Origin: Bradysia coprophila
Lineage: Eukaryota; Arthropoda; Insecta; Diptera; Sciaridae
DNA length: 64,000 bases
Assembly (NCBI RefSeq): GCF_014529535.1
Contig: NW_023503409.1
Span: forward strand, 5,456,390 to 5,520,389
Direction: 5' to 3'
Under the pieces are notes generated by a model. It saw only the letters and a program-made list of their open reading frames with translations, was not told the origin of the DNA and did not search any database. The position numbers and the translations under genes are program-made. Below are positions 38,101 through 47,893 of the stretch, piece after piece. How positions within the stretch are numbered: the stretch's first letter is position 1; each line of letters begins with the position of its first letter.

Positions 38101-41100
38101 AACAAGCATCTTATATTTCCACTTATGCGTTTACTACACGCCTTTCGAATTATTTTTAAAAAGGAAACAGCTACTTCCTATGGCATTGATTGTTCCGATC
38201 AGTTCAAAGATTCATTTCTACAGTTTCATTTTAAATGATTCTTAGTTTCGTAATCATTAATTCAACATTTTTGACCCCAATTCAAATTCTTTTTTTTTTC
38301 TTTTTCGTTTAAGGTTGAAGCCAGTCGTCAGGTAAGCGTATATAACAAAGCGAATTTATTTTATTTCCAGAATCATTAACCATCATAATTATGTTCTTAT
38401 TGCCATATTCTTCATTTAAAGATGTATCACGCTGTTATGGAAGAAGTTGTGCGATTTTTAGATCGTTGCCATCAAAGCCTAAATGCTATGGAGACCAATA
38501 AAATTGGTCGATCGAAAAGCATCAATCACGTTTTCGGTAACGATTGCGATGGCAAAAGTCGAATGCGAACCAGTACGATGGATCGGTCAATTGAAATCGG
38601 TGATGTGGAATCGAATGCATCGCTTTCTGGATCATACTCAAATTTTCGAGATTTTACATGGTGAGTAACGTGCATCAACGTAAACCTAAAAAATGTCTTG
38701 GTCATATAAAAACTCCGAAATCGGTTCGTAACGCAATGATATTACCAATCTTTTGTAAACTGAATTGTGTGGGCGAAACGATAAGTAGAAATATGACACC
38801 GTTTCGGATTTCTTTTTTTGTAGACGAAAAATCGAATACAAATTCACAACCAACGCCTGATCTTATCAATTAAAAAGATTTAATATAAATGAGCCCTAAT
38901 GCCTTCGCTATGCTGTGATGTTTTTAATATTAACACAACATGCAACGCAAACACATTCGAGTGCCACACGACACATAAATTAATCCAAACACCGTCACGA
39001 TCAAATATATAAATATAATCTCGGTCTACATCTAAATCTAAAATCCGATACCACCTAGGGAGATGTGATAAAAATATTTTACCGAAAATAAGTTGACATT
39101 CCAAGTTCATCAAAAGAAGATATTTTACAGAAAATCGAGATTTTACTTGAAGGGTCAATGATCAGTGTTATTAAAATTAAATTTAATTAAAACAACGTTG
39201 ATTAGGCTGAACCAATGATACCCGGAACGTTTCGTTATTTATTGAATTATTGAACTCTGGTATAAACCGGTAGACTATACGACTATATGTATAGGGCCGT
39301 CTTTGAGGGCAAGCTCATCGGATATTGTATCTGTGATTGGTCGACCACAACCGTTCCTTTTTTGTATTCGATTTGATACCCTTTCTGTTCTTGATAATAT
39401 ATTGAATCAAAACCACTGGATATCATTAACGAAACACAATTATTCTAACGCCTCTTCGTACACCATTCACGTTCCGTCGTCATGGGACACTATTAAACAA
39501 AACTTTTATTTTAAAACACCTAAAATTTATAGCATTCCGTGATTTCGGCTATTCCACAAAATGTTCACATTCTTTTCATGATTTATTTAGAAAATAAAAT
39601 CGAGAAGTTTTATAGATCACAAATTGTGCATTATATACAGCTCACTTGTCTGGAGGCAAAAATAGAACAATTTCGGAAAACTTTTAAATATTTAAAATGG
39701 TTTATTATTAGACGGAATGGTGCAATTTCCATTCGCATTATTCCAATGTGTCAGATGTGTTATGATAAACTTAATGAATGTTTGACTTATATTTTTACGG
39801 TTAAATGAACATTACGACGACGCAACATTTCAATGGTTTTCGCTTTAAATGAAAATTTGTAAGATCTCCCACACGATAAAATTTATTTTCACATATGGCA
39901 TACCAGACAGTGTCTTCTACATTTTCATTGATTTTGTAAATTAATTTTCGTTTTTTGCATCGTGGGAAAATATCAATCAAATATTAAGTGAAAAGATGCA
40001 CATCAGTTTACGCATAGACGGGCACCATCTGAGCAAACAGCTGAAACAGAAAGTGTAGCGTTTCATTTCTGATTATTTTATTAATTTCATTATTTCTACT
40101 GTTTTACTCTAATTGAATAATTTGTTTTGTAGATTTAGAGATGACTGCGACCTGTACCAGAAGAAAATATTTATTAATGAGAGTATCAACCCTTGTAACA
40201 AATAATGCGTTCATAAATACTTTTAAAAATCAATCTTAAAAGACATTCGACGCTATGTTCTATAAAAACAGGTTTTGACACCTCTGAGTTTGTCACAAAG
40301 GCAGTGTGTTAAATCTAGTACTTCTTTTGTTTAAAAATTCCTTTGCGTTTGACACTAGCTCTTTTATTTCATTTGTTATAACATGCATTTAAGTATAATA
40401 AAAGAATGTCATTCAAAGCTTTTTCTGTCACCGTTCTCGATAACAGATGGCTTCTCAAAAACTGTTATCATTTGTAAACTTCGTTTCATTCCGACCCGTA
40501 TGTTAACCAAATTATTAATAAAATGTTCTTCGAAAGAGACAAAATATTCTGTGTGCGTTTTTCATAATAAATATTTTATCTCTTTCCTCGAATGGTTTTT
40601 TGATTGAAAGCAGTAAACTCAATCTATCACACTTTTTTCATAACACCAAAATACAAGATTAACCATCGAATTTCTCGCGGTGAATTCTTGCATTGAATTT
40701 CCGTTGCAGATGGGGAATCATTTTGTACTGATATATTGTCCTGCGCTACTGTAAAATACTGGAAAGCTAGAGCTCAAATGTAATAGATTCTTGTATAATT
40801 CATCTCGTATGTACATTTGATCCTAAAACTCATGTCGGCGCTCTATTCTTTTGTAAACCAACTTCACTGCTAATGACATTCATTGATATTTTACCAGAGT
40901 GAACTTCACCAGAAAGTAGAGAGCAAAGAATGACGACTTATAAATTGTGGCGCCACTGCAGGCCAATCTAGGACATTGCCGATCTATGTAGTAGTTCGTT
41001 TCTTTTCAATACTTTAACTAATGGTTCACTTTCCATATTTTCGGAGACTTTTTTATTGTTCTCAAATCTTTATTTTTATTAAGGTTAATGATCTTCTCTC

Positions 41101-42979
41101 AAATTAAATCAAAGTAATTTAGAGTATTTTGCCTTAAACTAATCTGTTACATGTACAGCGTCTCAACGGACGGTTCAGTGAAATGTGTTGAAATTCCACA
41201 AATTTGTGCTTGTGTTTCCAGAAATAAAACATTTTCGTTCGGTGTCTCATATACACAACACACATTAGCGGTGTGAAAACAAATGTGCACAAAACATCAA
41301 GACACATTTTAAATTAGAGTTATTACTACAAAATTTCATCTCTCGGATAAATAAATTAATTTCTCCCGTACGTCCGATTAATGTTCGCGTGAGCTTTATA
41401 TAAAATTTGACGCGGCAAAAGGCGTTTTGTTCAAATATGTGTAATTTACTGTTTGTAATACTTTAAAATCGAAACGAAGGCAGAACAATAAACATCAAAG
41501 ATTGAGTTTACGAAACACACAATATCGATGTAAACAGCAAATTGTTTTCATTGTTTTTCATACTATAATGATTGGTTATCTGATTCGACGCTATTAAAAT
41601 ATGATTCTATCTTGCTTTGTGTTTTTGCAATGTAGCTCATGTGGCTCTTCACCTGAACCATATCGATTTAGACAATTTAAGCAAGAGAAAAGATTGACCT
41701 CGAATTGCGTTGTTATTAGCTACACTTATCTTCGGTACTCGGAAAGTTTTTCAAGGAAAATCGAAAATAGAAACGGTTTTGAAGATATTTGTGGGTACAC
41801 ATAATGTTCCATCTAAACACACACGATTCGCAATGTTTATCTCTAGTTGTACCTCGTTACCTCAACATCAAAATTTTGTTTATGTAACTTAATTACCCAC
41901 TAGATTATAGTTTGCTGTAACGATTACTTAAGGTCACGAACAAAGTGAGGTAGAACTTGCCTATATGCCTTATCATCAACCTTCTGACGTTGAAATATTG
42001 TTCTCATATGTGACGACTGTTTCATTGATAACAATCGTTTTACTGTCTACCATGGTTGCTGTTATAGGCTTCGATAGAAAACCATTGATAATGTATCAGT
42101 TTGATCCAATAACTTTTATGAAAAAACGTCGTTTGTGATGAAAGTGGAATTTTTCGGTACACGAGGCGAAGTTGACGAAAAAATCAACTTTTCATCTCTT
42201 GTCACAAAATATACTATTTCCCTATGCAATTGATGAAAGTTAAGAGGGTTGTCATAGTAATCCTGGCAAAAAATCTAATAACTTTTTCTCCTTCTAGGCG
42301 TCGTTCACCGAAGCCGACCCAACCATCATCCGATCACAACATTGAACTGAATCCGGATAAATTATCGCAAGAAGCATTTCGTCTGCTACGAACTGCTCAG
42401 AATTTGATCAATCTAAAAGAGCCATGTCTCAGTGACGTCCAGTCCGATACTCAGTCCTACAAAAATTTCGAGTACAACAAAAAGTCCACATTGCAGCGGA
42501 AAATGAACACACGTGAAAGTCGATTGTCTATACAGAGTAGTACAGACGATTCCGTACATTCAACGTCATCATCCCGAAACGAAACGGATGAAGAAACACA
42601 TAACCATCAGTCGCCATCGTCTACATTTTGTATGATGCCATCATCGCATATGAATCGAAAAGATTTTATCAAATCAATGACAAATACGGCAGCAGACGAC
42701 GAAAGTGGCTTCAGTTCGATGAATTCATTTCAGGAGATCGGCTTGCCAACACCCATTTTAAGTGGGTCTGACAGATCGGCTGACAGTGCTCCTGAAACGA
42801 TTCCCGAAGACGATAATGATACAAATGACACCACTATCATGCCATCATCTTACATGGGTAAGACGAGACATGCACTGCCAATTGTTCATCGCCGATGGGA
42901 CTCTGCGCCTCCAATACCGCCGAAACGAAATTTATCCACGTACAACGGAGATGATGCACCGAAAGTTCTTTGGGTTTAA
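11146..42979 (+). CDS. Coiled-coil protein with C-terminal PDZ-ligand-like tail, six exons, product unassigned
   Basis: Exons: 11146-11475, 13982-14029, 37324-37467, 38314-38331, 38422-38660, 42298-42979. All are bounded by AG/GT, the phases agree, and they join to 1461 nt: 486 residues and TAA. Residues 1-110 are Ser/Asn/Lys-rich and look disordered. Residues 111 to about 210 are helical and coiled-coil-like (EIEVLRLRK, ECQSLIENNRRLM, TQIDSLQWQLKQVEASRQMY, VMEEVVRFLDRCHQSL). The long last exon has a helical segment (SQEAFRLLRTAQNLI), a low-complexity Ser/Thr stretch, DDESGFSSMNSFQEIGLP, the proline-rich RRWDSAPPIPPKR and the end APKVLWV. The last residues resemble a hydrophobic PDZ ligand, suggesting a membrane or junction scaffold partner; that is inference. 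I do not recognise a named family. Exon 4 is only 18 nt. The second intron is 23.3 kb and contains an NPC2-like gene. The start is the first ATG after an in-frame break. Confidence 0.82.
12513..12641. mobile_element. Small palindromic MITE-like element
   Basis: Inverted arms CCGTGACGCCA...GCACATTTTTG and CAAAAATGTGC...TGGCGTTACGG surround a short loop, inside intron 1 of the coiled-coil gene. The outer TTTCCC/GGGGAAA also pair. No target duplication was identified. Confidence 0.65.
12697..13486. mobile_element. 790-bp foldback element
   Basis: The long arms begin CTGAAAAACAGAAGGCCGAT and end ATTTCGGTCTTCTGTTTTTCAG-like sequence in inverted order. They pair over roughly 190 bases on the left with 13165-13486 on the right, apart from a later insertion in the right arm. 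Three copies of a CCCACACGA-type motif occur (about 12830, 13030, 13200), and the centre has a second palindrome (GCATCTACGA/TCGTAGATGC). It has no coding capacity. Confidence 0.8.
13324..13413 (-). mobile_element. 90-bp retroposon-like insertion nested in the foldback
   Basis: The insert is flanked by the direct repeat TCGAATACC at 13315-13323 and 13414-13422. It begins with a T-run, so on the minus strand it ends in poly(A), as a SINE or LINE 3' end would. It contains GGGGCCACCGTTT, which also occurs at about 15497-15509. The interrupted foldback arm resumes exactly after the second duplication. Confidence 0.75.
14231..14425 (-). repeat. TATA-bearing dispersed repeat, copy B
   Basis: Antisense copy. 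It starts TCATCTGTTATCGACAACGA, carries AAATGAAGTAAAAGATTT in the middle, and ends GATCAGATAG...GCTTGTCGCCTGTGAAAGG. The TATA part is weak. Confidence 0.6.
15435..15540 (+). repeat. TATA-bearing dispersed repeat, partial copy K
   Basis: AAATCTTTTACTTCATTTGTT is followed by TATGTAAGGATACACTC and, after a GGGGCCACCGTTT segment, GTTAACAGGTGA. It appears to be a truncated or recombined copy. Confidence 0.45.
18263..18430 (-). repeat. TATA-bearing dispersed repeat, copy C
   Basis: Antisense copy: CATCTGTTACCGGTAACTGG, GATGACAATAATGA, then AAAAGAAGTAAAAGATTTA and TTCTTGCCGTTACACC. Confidence 0.55.
19140..19903. mobile_element. 764-bp foldback element with TA duplication
   Basis: Nearly the whole element is two inverted arms of about 350 bases. 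They start GTAGAGGGGCATTT and, on the other strand, GTAGGGGGGCATTT. The arms share AATGTTTTGATGGGATTATT, AAAAAAACACTAATTAGAAA and CGCCAATATAAAATC. The centre is a further palindrome of TTC repeats around ACGTCGGTT/AACCGACGT. TA at 19138-19139 and 19904-19905 is the likely target duplication. Noncoding. Confidence 0.85.
20761..20844 (+). repeat. tRNA-like unit with Pol III B-box and T-run
   Basis: GTTCGAATC at 20807-20815 is a perfect B-box core, preceded by GGTCCCGA and followed by GCAC and a 16-T run at 20829-20844. An A-box-like GGGTAAGGTGG lies upstream, but no complete cloverleaf could be folded by eye. It is more likely a tRNA-derived SINE head than a working tRNA. Confidence 0.4.
23953..24155 (-). 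repeat. TATA-bearing dispersed repeat, copy D
   Basis: Antisense and diverged copy: TGCTATCAATAATGACAA, GAAGTACAAGATTTGAAAT, GGAAGTAATAGACCCGATAA, GCTTGCCGCCTGTAACAAG. Confidence 0.55.
25845..25958 (+). repeat. Perfect 57-bp tandem duplication
   Basis: Two identical 57-base units, 25845-25901 and 25902-25958, each beginning GTCAATTGAATTTCAATTG and ending TTTTGCTTTTACC. An inverted relative of the unit's end (GTGAAAGCAAAATAAAAT) lies just upstream near 25810. Confidence 0.95.
26288..26600. repeat. Tandem array of palindromic units
   Basis: Three full units and one partial unit of about 80-90 bases repeat ACCGCAACTCGTGTGAATTA, CCTCGCTTCGCTCGGGCC and CACTCGT...GAGTTGTCTAAT. Each unit is itself an inverted repeat (CAACTCGT...ACGAGTTG) around a CTCGCTTCGCTCG hairpin. 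Unit 1 is the most diverged. A related hairpin occurs at about 29890. Confidence 0.85.
27200..27860 (+). repeat. Degenerate direct repeats, AT-rich
   Basis: CTGGAATAGTTTCCAGAACC occurs at about 27490 and 27672. CCTCGTCGATTAAAA occurs near 27263 and 27737. AAAATCGGTTAAGA plus ACTCAAGTTATCGTC occurs near 27291 and 27766. Runs of ATTATCA/ATTATCAATT separate them. The block looks like an old, internally expanded repeat. Confidence 0.75.
29269..29394. repeat. 126-bp palindromic element
   Basis: Arms TTACTTAACCATGGGGCAAA...GATGGAAATGG and CCATTTCCATCATTCACCCC...AAGTAA, with inner stems CTTCTTGTG/CACAAGAAA and GCCGATC/GGTCGGTAA. Confidence 0.8.
29397..29484. repeat. 88-bp palindrome adjacent to the previous one
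   Basis: CATTTTATTCAAAAACG...GAGGTAAAGTT pairs with AACTTTACCTCACGTTTTTG and AATAAAAAATG. It starts two bases after the preceding palindrome. Confidence 0.8.
29862..29956. repeat. Hairpin element with CCTCGCTTCGCTC core
   Basis: GGGGGAAATACGAAATTCCACC pairs in part with GGTGGAATTTCCTATTTTCTCCC-type sequence across a loop containing CGGCCCTCGCTTCGCTCTAG. The loop core is shared with the array at 26288-26600. Confidence 0.7.
31424..31429 (-). promoter_or_regulatory. Poly(A) signal of the nested NPC2-like gene
   Basis: AATAAA on the minus strand, 41 bases past the stop codon. Confidence 0.65.
31471..32104 (-). CDS. NPC2/ML-domain secreted lipid-binding protein, complete, four exons
   Basis: ML-domain proteins of the NPC2 group are secreted or lysosomal sterol and lipid carriers; insects have several paralogues. 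Exons in transcript order: 32104-32038, 31975-31865, 31798-31736, 31676-31471. All introns are GT-AG and phase 1, as repeatedly seen in NPC2 genes. Joined length is 447 nt, 148 residues plus TAG, the normal NPC2 size. Residues 1-17 (MFALLLVAAVLPSMILG) are a signal peptide. Six cysteines remain at 23, 38, 43, 91, 98 and 140, which fit the three family disulfides (23-140, 38-43, 91-98). CP...GQP follows the fifth cysteine pair as expected. The gene lies antisense inside the 23.3-kb intron of the coiled-coil gene. Which Npc2 paralogue it is cannot be told. Confidence 0.92.
32153..32189 (-). promoter_or_regulatory. Core promoter of the NPC2-like gene (TATA plus initiator)
   Basis: On the minus strand CTATATATT (32189-32181) is followed by TCAGTT (32158-32153), the arthropod initiator. 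If the A of TCAGTT (32156) is +1, the TATA box begins at about -32, the ideal spacing. The 5' UTR would be 52 nt. Confidence 0.65.
32628..32800 (-). repeat. TATA-bearing dispersed repeat, copy E
   Basis: Antisense copy: TCATCTGTTATCGACGACAG, AATGACAAAATAAAT, then CAAAAGATTTTA, CAAAAGAAGTAATAGATTCA and CTCAAGGTTAA. Confidence 0.6.
38661..42297 (+). other. Last intron of the coiled-coil gene
   Basis: It runs from GTGAGT at 38661 to CTAG at 42294-42297. Open frames inside (for example near 39303-39808) have no recognisable content. Repeat copy F lies within it. Confidence 0.7.
40300..40450 (+). repeat. TATA-bearing dispersed repeat, copy F
   Basis: AAATCTAGTACTTCTTTTGTT, then TTTTATTTCATTTGTTATAA, a weak TATA-like AAGTATAATAAAAG, and CGTTCTCGATAACAGATGG at the end. 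Confidence 0.55.
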
Positions 42980-43257
42980 ATTTTATCCCCAGCGAACGGG
43001 AAGGTGTTTTGGTACCAAAGTTATGAATTTCGCGAAGCCTCAAAGCATTTACTAAGATTCCTTTGTAGATTTCATCCGGAAAAATGCATACTGGAAATGT
43101 ATTTATTTTCATTGATAGTGCGTAAGATTCAATTCGTATAATCACTCCTAGTATTATAGTTTTACTGATAATCTTAATTCCTATTCGAAATGAAATGATT
43201 TTAATTAAAACCAAATCCTGTATCATAAAAGTAAACAAATTGACCTTGGAATTCAAT

Positions 43258-43263
43258 AATAAA
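43258..43263 (+). promoter_or_regulatory. Poly(A) signal of the coiled-coil gene
   Basis: AATAAA about 280 bases past the stop codon; AAATAAAC follows near 43285. Confidence 0.55.
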
Positions 43264-44102
43264 GAGAAAAAAAACAACATTTTTAAATAAACTTTAAAAT
43301 CAACGTAATTTGTGTGTCAATTTATCATTATTTTTGCAACACTGTCAATCTCATCATTGGAAAATTGGCTGACCAACACAGAGAGGCTTAAGTAGAGCGA
43401 CACCGATGACGAATTGAATTGACTGTAACAATTTCGTGAAACAGCTCGTGCAACAAAGTTTAATTCAAGAAAAATCGAAATTAAATCGCCTTAATTGAGC
43501 AATTATTACATTTTGGGTAAAATTGGTATTTTGTTCACCAACACAAAATTGGTCCAGTTACCTATAGACAATAGTTACCTATAAAAAATGTTGTTGAGGT
43601 AAACATCAATCATCTACCTGTTGAAGTTATTGGTTAAATTTATCAAGTGCTCATTTCAACAAATAGAAACACTCAAGTGGGTTTTGGGCGTACAATTAGA
43701 ATTTTTTCTCCGATTCTACCATACGTATATGGTTATGCATAACCTTTATAACACTTCTCATCATTTAAAGGAAAAATTCGTCTGTTCTTGGGAATCTTAC
43801 AGTCGGGAAAATATAGAATTCTGGATTTTAAGAGACATAATCGTTTTCAACGTTTTTCTGTATTCTTTCATTTCGCATGTTATTTCAAATGGCTATTGAG
43901 AGAACTAGAGAAACGATGATATCTCTAAAAAAAACCGACTGTACACAAAAAACTGGCAAATTTTTCATATAATAGTAGCGTTTGCTGGGGTTGTGATAAT
44001 ACGCAAAGCTAAAGCGGAAACATAGTTCAAATTTTGAATTGTATGCACGCATTCGTATAATTCTATACATGGCGTCAGTGGCGTCAAAAGGTTTTTAACA
44101 TA

Positions 44103-44188
44103 CACTCGCAGAATTTTGAAAACCGACACATTTTCTATTTTGTTTACTGTTTTTTTTTAATGCATCGGTTTTCAAAATTCCGTACGTG
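44103..44188. mobile_element. 86-bp TA-flanked MITE, copy 1
   Basis: The ends are CACTCGCAGAATTTTGAAAA and TTTTCAAAATTCCGTACGTG, with TA on each side (44101-44102, 44189-44190). They are the same termini as the copy 400 bp downstream. Confidence 0.8.
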
Positions 44189-44571
44189 TAACGATCCAAT
44201 CAATCAATCCAATCCAATCCAATCAAAACCGAAAAATCCAGACGTTCGATCAAAACTAGTCTTGTCTATAGGATAATCAATTGTCGTGGTATTGATCCAT
44301 AAGTTATTCACTGGCAAAAAAGAGTGGAAAACTTCAAACACTGTTGTTTTTACTTTGGAATACTTTACTACACTATACGTGCCAAAGCCGAAGGTTTTGT
44401 AACTTGTATGAAGTGGTTGCAGCTGTGAAGATATTGTAGAAATAACCTGCAGACGAAGTTATTGAACGAAAAGAATATTTGTCCTTTTGTCAGTCCAAGG
44501 CTAGAATATTAGGATGCACGAGCATGAATCTATTTTTGTATCGTAGAACACGTAGACATAATTTATTCCTA

Positions 44572-44720
44572 CACACACGGAATTTTGAAAACCGACATAA
44601 TTTCTGTTTGTGTGTTTTACTTGAGTTTCTGATTTCTCCATATAAAAATACATGCAAAATTCACAAAAAACCAGAAACCACGAAACAGAAAATTTGTCGG
44701 TTTTCAAAATTCCGCGAGTG
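44572..44720. mobile_element. 149-bp TA-flanked MITE, copy 2
   Basis: CACACACGGAATTTTGAAAA and TTTTCAAAATTCCGCGAGTG form inverted ends, with flanking TA at 44570-44571 and 44721-44722. The pairing continues through AACCGACA and TTTCTGTTT. This is a mariner/Tc1-type duplication; no coding sequence. Confidence 0.85.
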
Positions 44721-44835
44721 TACGAATCCACTCTTCATAGGGTTAAAACATTATGACTCGTAAAGTTCGTAAGCATGGCAATTTCGTGAACTTTTGTCAT
44801 TTGTCCCATATATTTTATGTCAAGAGGGTACGAAA

Positions 44836-45038
44836 CACGGCAGAGTAAAATAAACCAGGCAGGAGCGGTTCATTTTCGAAACGTCAAATAAGGGTCCTAA
44901 TACACTGTATGAAAATGAACTCAAATGAACACTGACATAAGTTGAAAAAATTTATTCGCAAAAAATATAGGGCTACTAGATTATTCAGGTCCCTAGTCAA
45001 ATCAGCGCTCCTAACCTGGTTAACTTTACTCTGTCGTG
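44836..45038. mobile_element. 203-bp hAT-like MITE with 8-bp target duplication
   Basis: The element starts CACGGCAGAGTAAA and ends TTTACTCTGTCGTG. The arms continue with AACCAGG/CCTGGTT and AGGAGCG/CGCTCCT. GTACGAAA is duplicated at 44828-44835 and 45039-45046. CA...TG ends and an 8-bp duplication fit hAT. The same terminus is seen at 3838. Confidence 0.88.
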
Positions 45039-46614
45039 GTACGAAATCATCATACTCACGAGCCCCTATTTAACCCTATGAGGTAGTCAAACTGTCAGTC
45101 ACTGTTAGAAGTTGTTATACATAATGTTAGGGAGCATATCGAGATGTCGACAGCGCCACTTCACTGTCAATATTTATTATACCTCTTCGAAGAATATTTA
45201 CTTTACAAGACTACAAACTCGAAGGCCTTAATAATTCCGTCTTTTGAATGAAAGGTTATAGCTCTTGAGTTTCAATTTTGGAACGTTCAAGATCATACTT
45301 TTACTTACTATGGCTTATCAGCAAGCTTCGATTTATAAATGCGCAATTCTCCATAGCTAAATTCTACCTCATAGAGAGTAGCACTGAGCCGGATCAATGC
45401 TACTCATAGAGTGTGATCTATCTGACTATAAAGTGCGCTCAAATTCAAACATTCTCAACTCAAAATATTTTTTCAACTTAATATATTCAATACGAAGCAC
45501 AAACCTCCATCTACACTTAATTTATAAGCTTTAAAAGCTTTGAAACACGTACTGCCAGCAAATGTGTATAGGTTAGGTGAGGTATATAGTGTTGGGTATG
45601 TTCGTTTCATTTTTTTATTTACTTTGAACTTTCTTCAATAGATGGAGACTATGCCACGTGTATATTATATATTTGGAGAGTACATTTTTATATATTTTAG
45701 TATTTGATAAAAATATTTTTATTATAGGGTCATGCGCATTGCACGATGTTTTTATATGGTGTCGCCACCTATATTCCATTGATTTGTATGTGGAATTGAA
45801 GAGCTTTCTACCAACATTGAAGCAAAACATTTCGATTATATTCTCTCTCCAATGTTTAGCGATATGATAATATACCAAAAAATAGTATTAAAAAATGCAC
45901 AATTTCTCTCTATTGACGTAGTGTGCGATTAAATACATTGTACAGATAAGAGGAACAAAAAATCGACTGTGCGAGAGAATATGTGAAACAAAAAAAAAGT
46001 AAAAAAAAATAAATTCTAATTGCTGTGCTGTGCTGGTTGAGCCGAAAATACACGAATAAGAATTAGAAATAAAATATTTTTTTTCTTCTGATCTATCAGT
46101 GTATGAATTCATATGAGAATATGATATAAGTGACTCTTGTGATATAGTGTTGTTAGTGTGTTTGTTATGTCGTTCTTAAATATATATTTATTTTAAACTC
46201 TAGTTGAAGACAAGTTTCTTCGGAAGGTCCCTCTTTCGAGTCGGTAAACGGGTTGACTTCTCGCGCGATATCGCAATTTAAACACGGGCAAAAAAAATTA
46301 TTGGTTTTTAGTAAATGGTTTTTTACTCGGTTGTGTCGCCCCGCGAGTGACTTCGTTGTATCAAACTCAGAAGAGAGTTTATGTAGGGCTTGTCAAAAAA
46401 GGCTCCGCATAAGCCCACCCGTGAAAAGGCTTCGATTCAAAAAAAATAATTCATTTTATCATTTTTTTTAATTTTAAATTTAAATCAGTGGGCTGTGTGC
46501 TGATGTGACTTTTTCCAAAATACAAAAATTGTTTTTATTTTTTGAGTGTAAATTGGTGAAAATTAATTTATTTTCTTCTTGTTGTCCAATTGTTCATAAT
46601 TTCGGATAATAATA

Positions 46615-46714
46615 ATGAGTGACAGGGAGCGTTCCCCTACACTCATCGAATCTGGATTAAAGAACCTCATTGGCGGTCGTGACAGCAATTACCCATTGAT
46701 TAGCGGAATTAATG
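46615..46714 (+). CDS. First coding exon (isoform 1) of an unidentified gene running out of the window
   Basis: ATG at 46615 follows an in-frame TAA near 46603. It encodes 33 residues (starting MSDRERSPTLIESGLKNLIG, then GRDSNYPLISGIN) and one extra base before a perfect donor, G|GTAAGT. It ends in phase 1. No acceptor exon that continues it sensibly is found in the remaining 17 kb, so the rest of the gene lies beyond 64000. The family is not recognised. It shares phase and final base with the exon at 60899-61364, which suggests alternative promoters of one gene. Confidence 0.6.
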
Positions 46715-47670
46715 GTAAGTATCTCAGCTACTGTTCCATTTGTGTGCACAATATCCGTAAAGTGAAATAAATCGATGATAGGGAACGTTTCATATTCATA
46801 AATTTTATGCTGATAATCGTTTCACATTCATGCCAAAATGTCTCACACAAATTGTTCCAATTTGTTTTATTGTCGAGTGCATGCATCGGATCAGAAAATT
46901 TTCTTTAATTTTAGCTAGAAAATTGAAATCTCGTTGAAGAAGTGTTCATGTCATTTGAAGGAAAAAAAAATTGTTCGGTTTAAAGGTCATGTTCTAAAAA
47001 CAAGTTGTGCTGATAGAACCGATATAATTACTCAGTTTATGATAGAATTGCTGAGTATTTAATTGATTTATTATACAGAATGTGAATCGAATGAAAAACT
47101 TGCAGAATTTTTCCACTGCATGATATCTGTAAATGAAAAATATTTCACAGGAAAAAAACAAATAATTTATTCAAAGACTTTGACTCAAGACATGTGATTT
47201 AATTTGGGTATGTACGAATAGGTGCAAAATCGTACTAGAATATCGCTGCTTGAAACATATGTGTACGATAATATACACTGCATGCATGTGTATATATAGC
47301 GGTTGTCTGTACATTGCGCGTTCGTATAAATGTATGGATTTATTGAAAATTGTGAGCTTAATGTTGGCCGAAGAGAACAAACTTCTCCTCAGCTATATTT
47401 AAATGGAAGTTTTATCGGTTTTTCCATAAAATTTTAATTGAATTATGCTTATAAGAACTGAATGTTTTTGTTCAGGTCTGTTTTTGAAGCAGTTTTGCAT
47501 GCATTATACTTGCATATATGACGGAGAAAAATTTCCACATTTGAGCTTTCGAAAGCTTTTGAAATAAACACCCTAATTTGATATATACTCACCTGTGATG
47601 TGTTCGCCTGCTTTAAATTGCAATTCCATACAAGCTTTTACATTTTCGGCTCTTCTCATAATCAGCATAA

Positions 47671-47893
47671 AGTATAGTTTCCACTTAAAAAGAGCACTCC
47701 GTTTAGCCTCCGTTTACATGACAGTTGTAAAATAGAACAAAGGAACTGTCACGTAAACGGAGTACAAAATTGAATTAAATTCAATTTCCACTCCGTTTGC
47801 GTGACAGTTCTTTTGTTCTATTTTACAACTGTCATGTAAACGGAGGCTAAACGGAGGCTAAACGGAGTGCTCTTTTTAAGTGGAAACTATACT
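47671..47893. mobile_element. 223-bp near-perfect palindromic MITE, TAA duplication
   Basis: The inverted ends are AGTATAGTTTCCACTTAAAA and TTTTAAGTGGAAACTATACT. TAA is duplicated at 47668-47670 and 47894-47896. Pairing extends almost to the centre (ACGGAGTACAAAATTGAA, TTCAATTTCCACTCCGT). The right arm has an extra 11-base GGCTAAACGGA unit. A 3-bp TAA duplication is the PIF/Harbinger pattern. Confidence 0.88.

Larger units (their letters stand above)
42980..46614. other. Intergenic and probable 5' region of the next gene
   Basis: Begins with the 3' UTR of the coiled-coil gene and ends with the leader of the exon at 46615. Three small TIR elements lie between 44103 and 45038, followed by a CCAATC-rich stretch at 44195-44225 outside the first. 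No other coding sequence is convincing. An in-frame stop shortly before 46615 supports that ATG as the start. Confidence 0.55.

Noticed and set aside
39303..39808. Two overlapping-context open frames in the last intron of the coiled-coil gene
   Set aside because: No family resemblance and no consistent splice sites.
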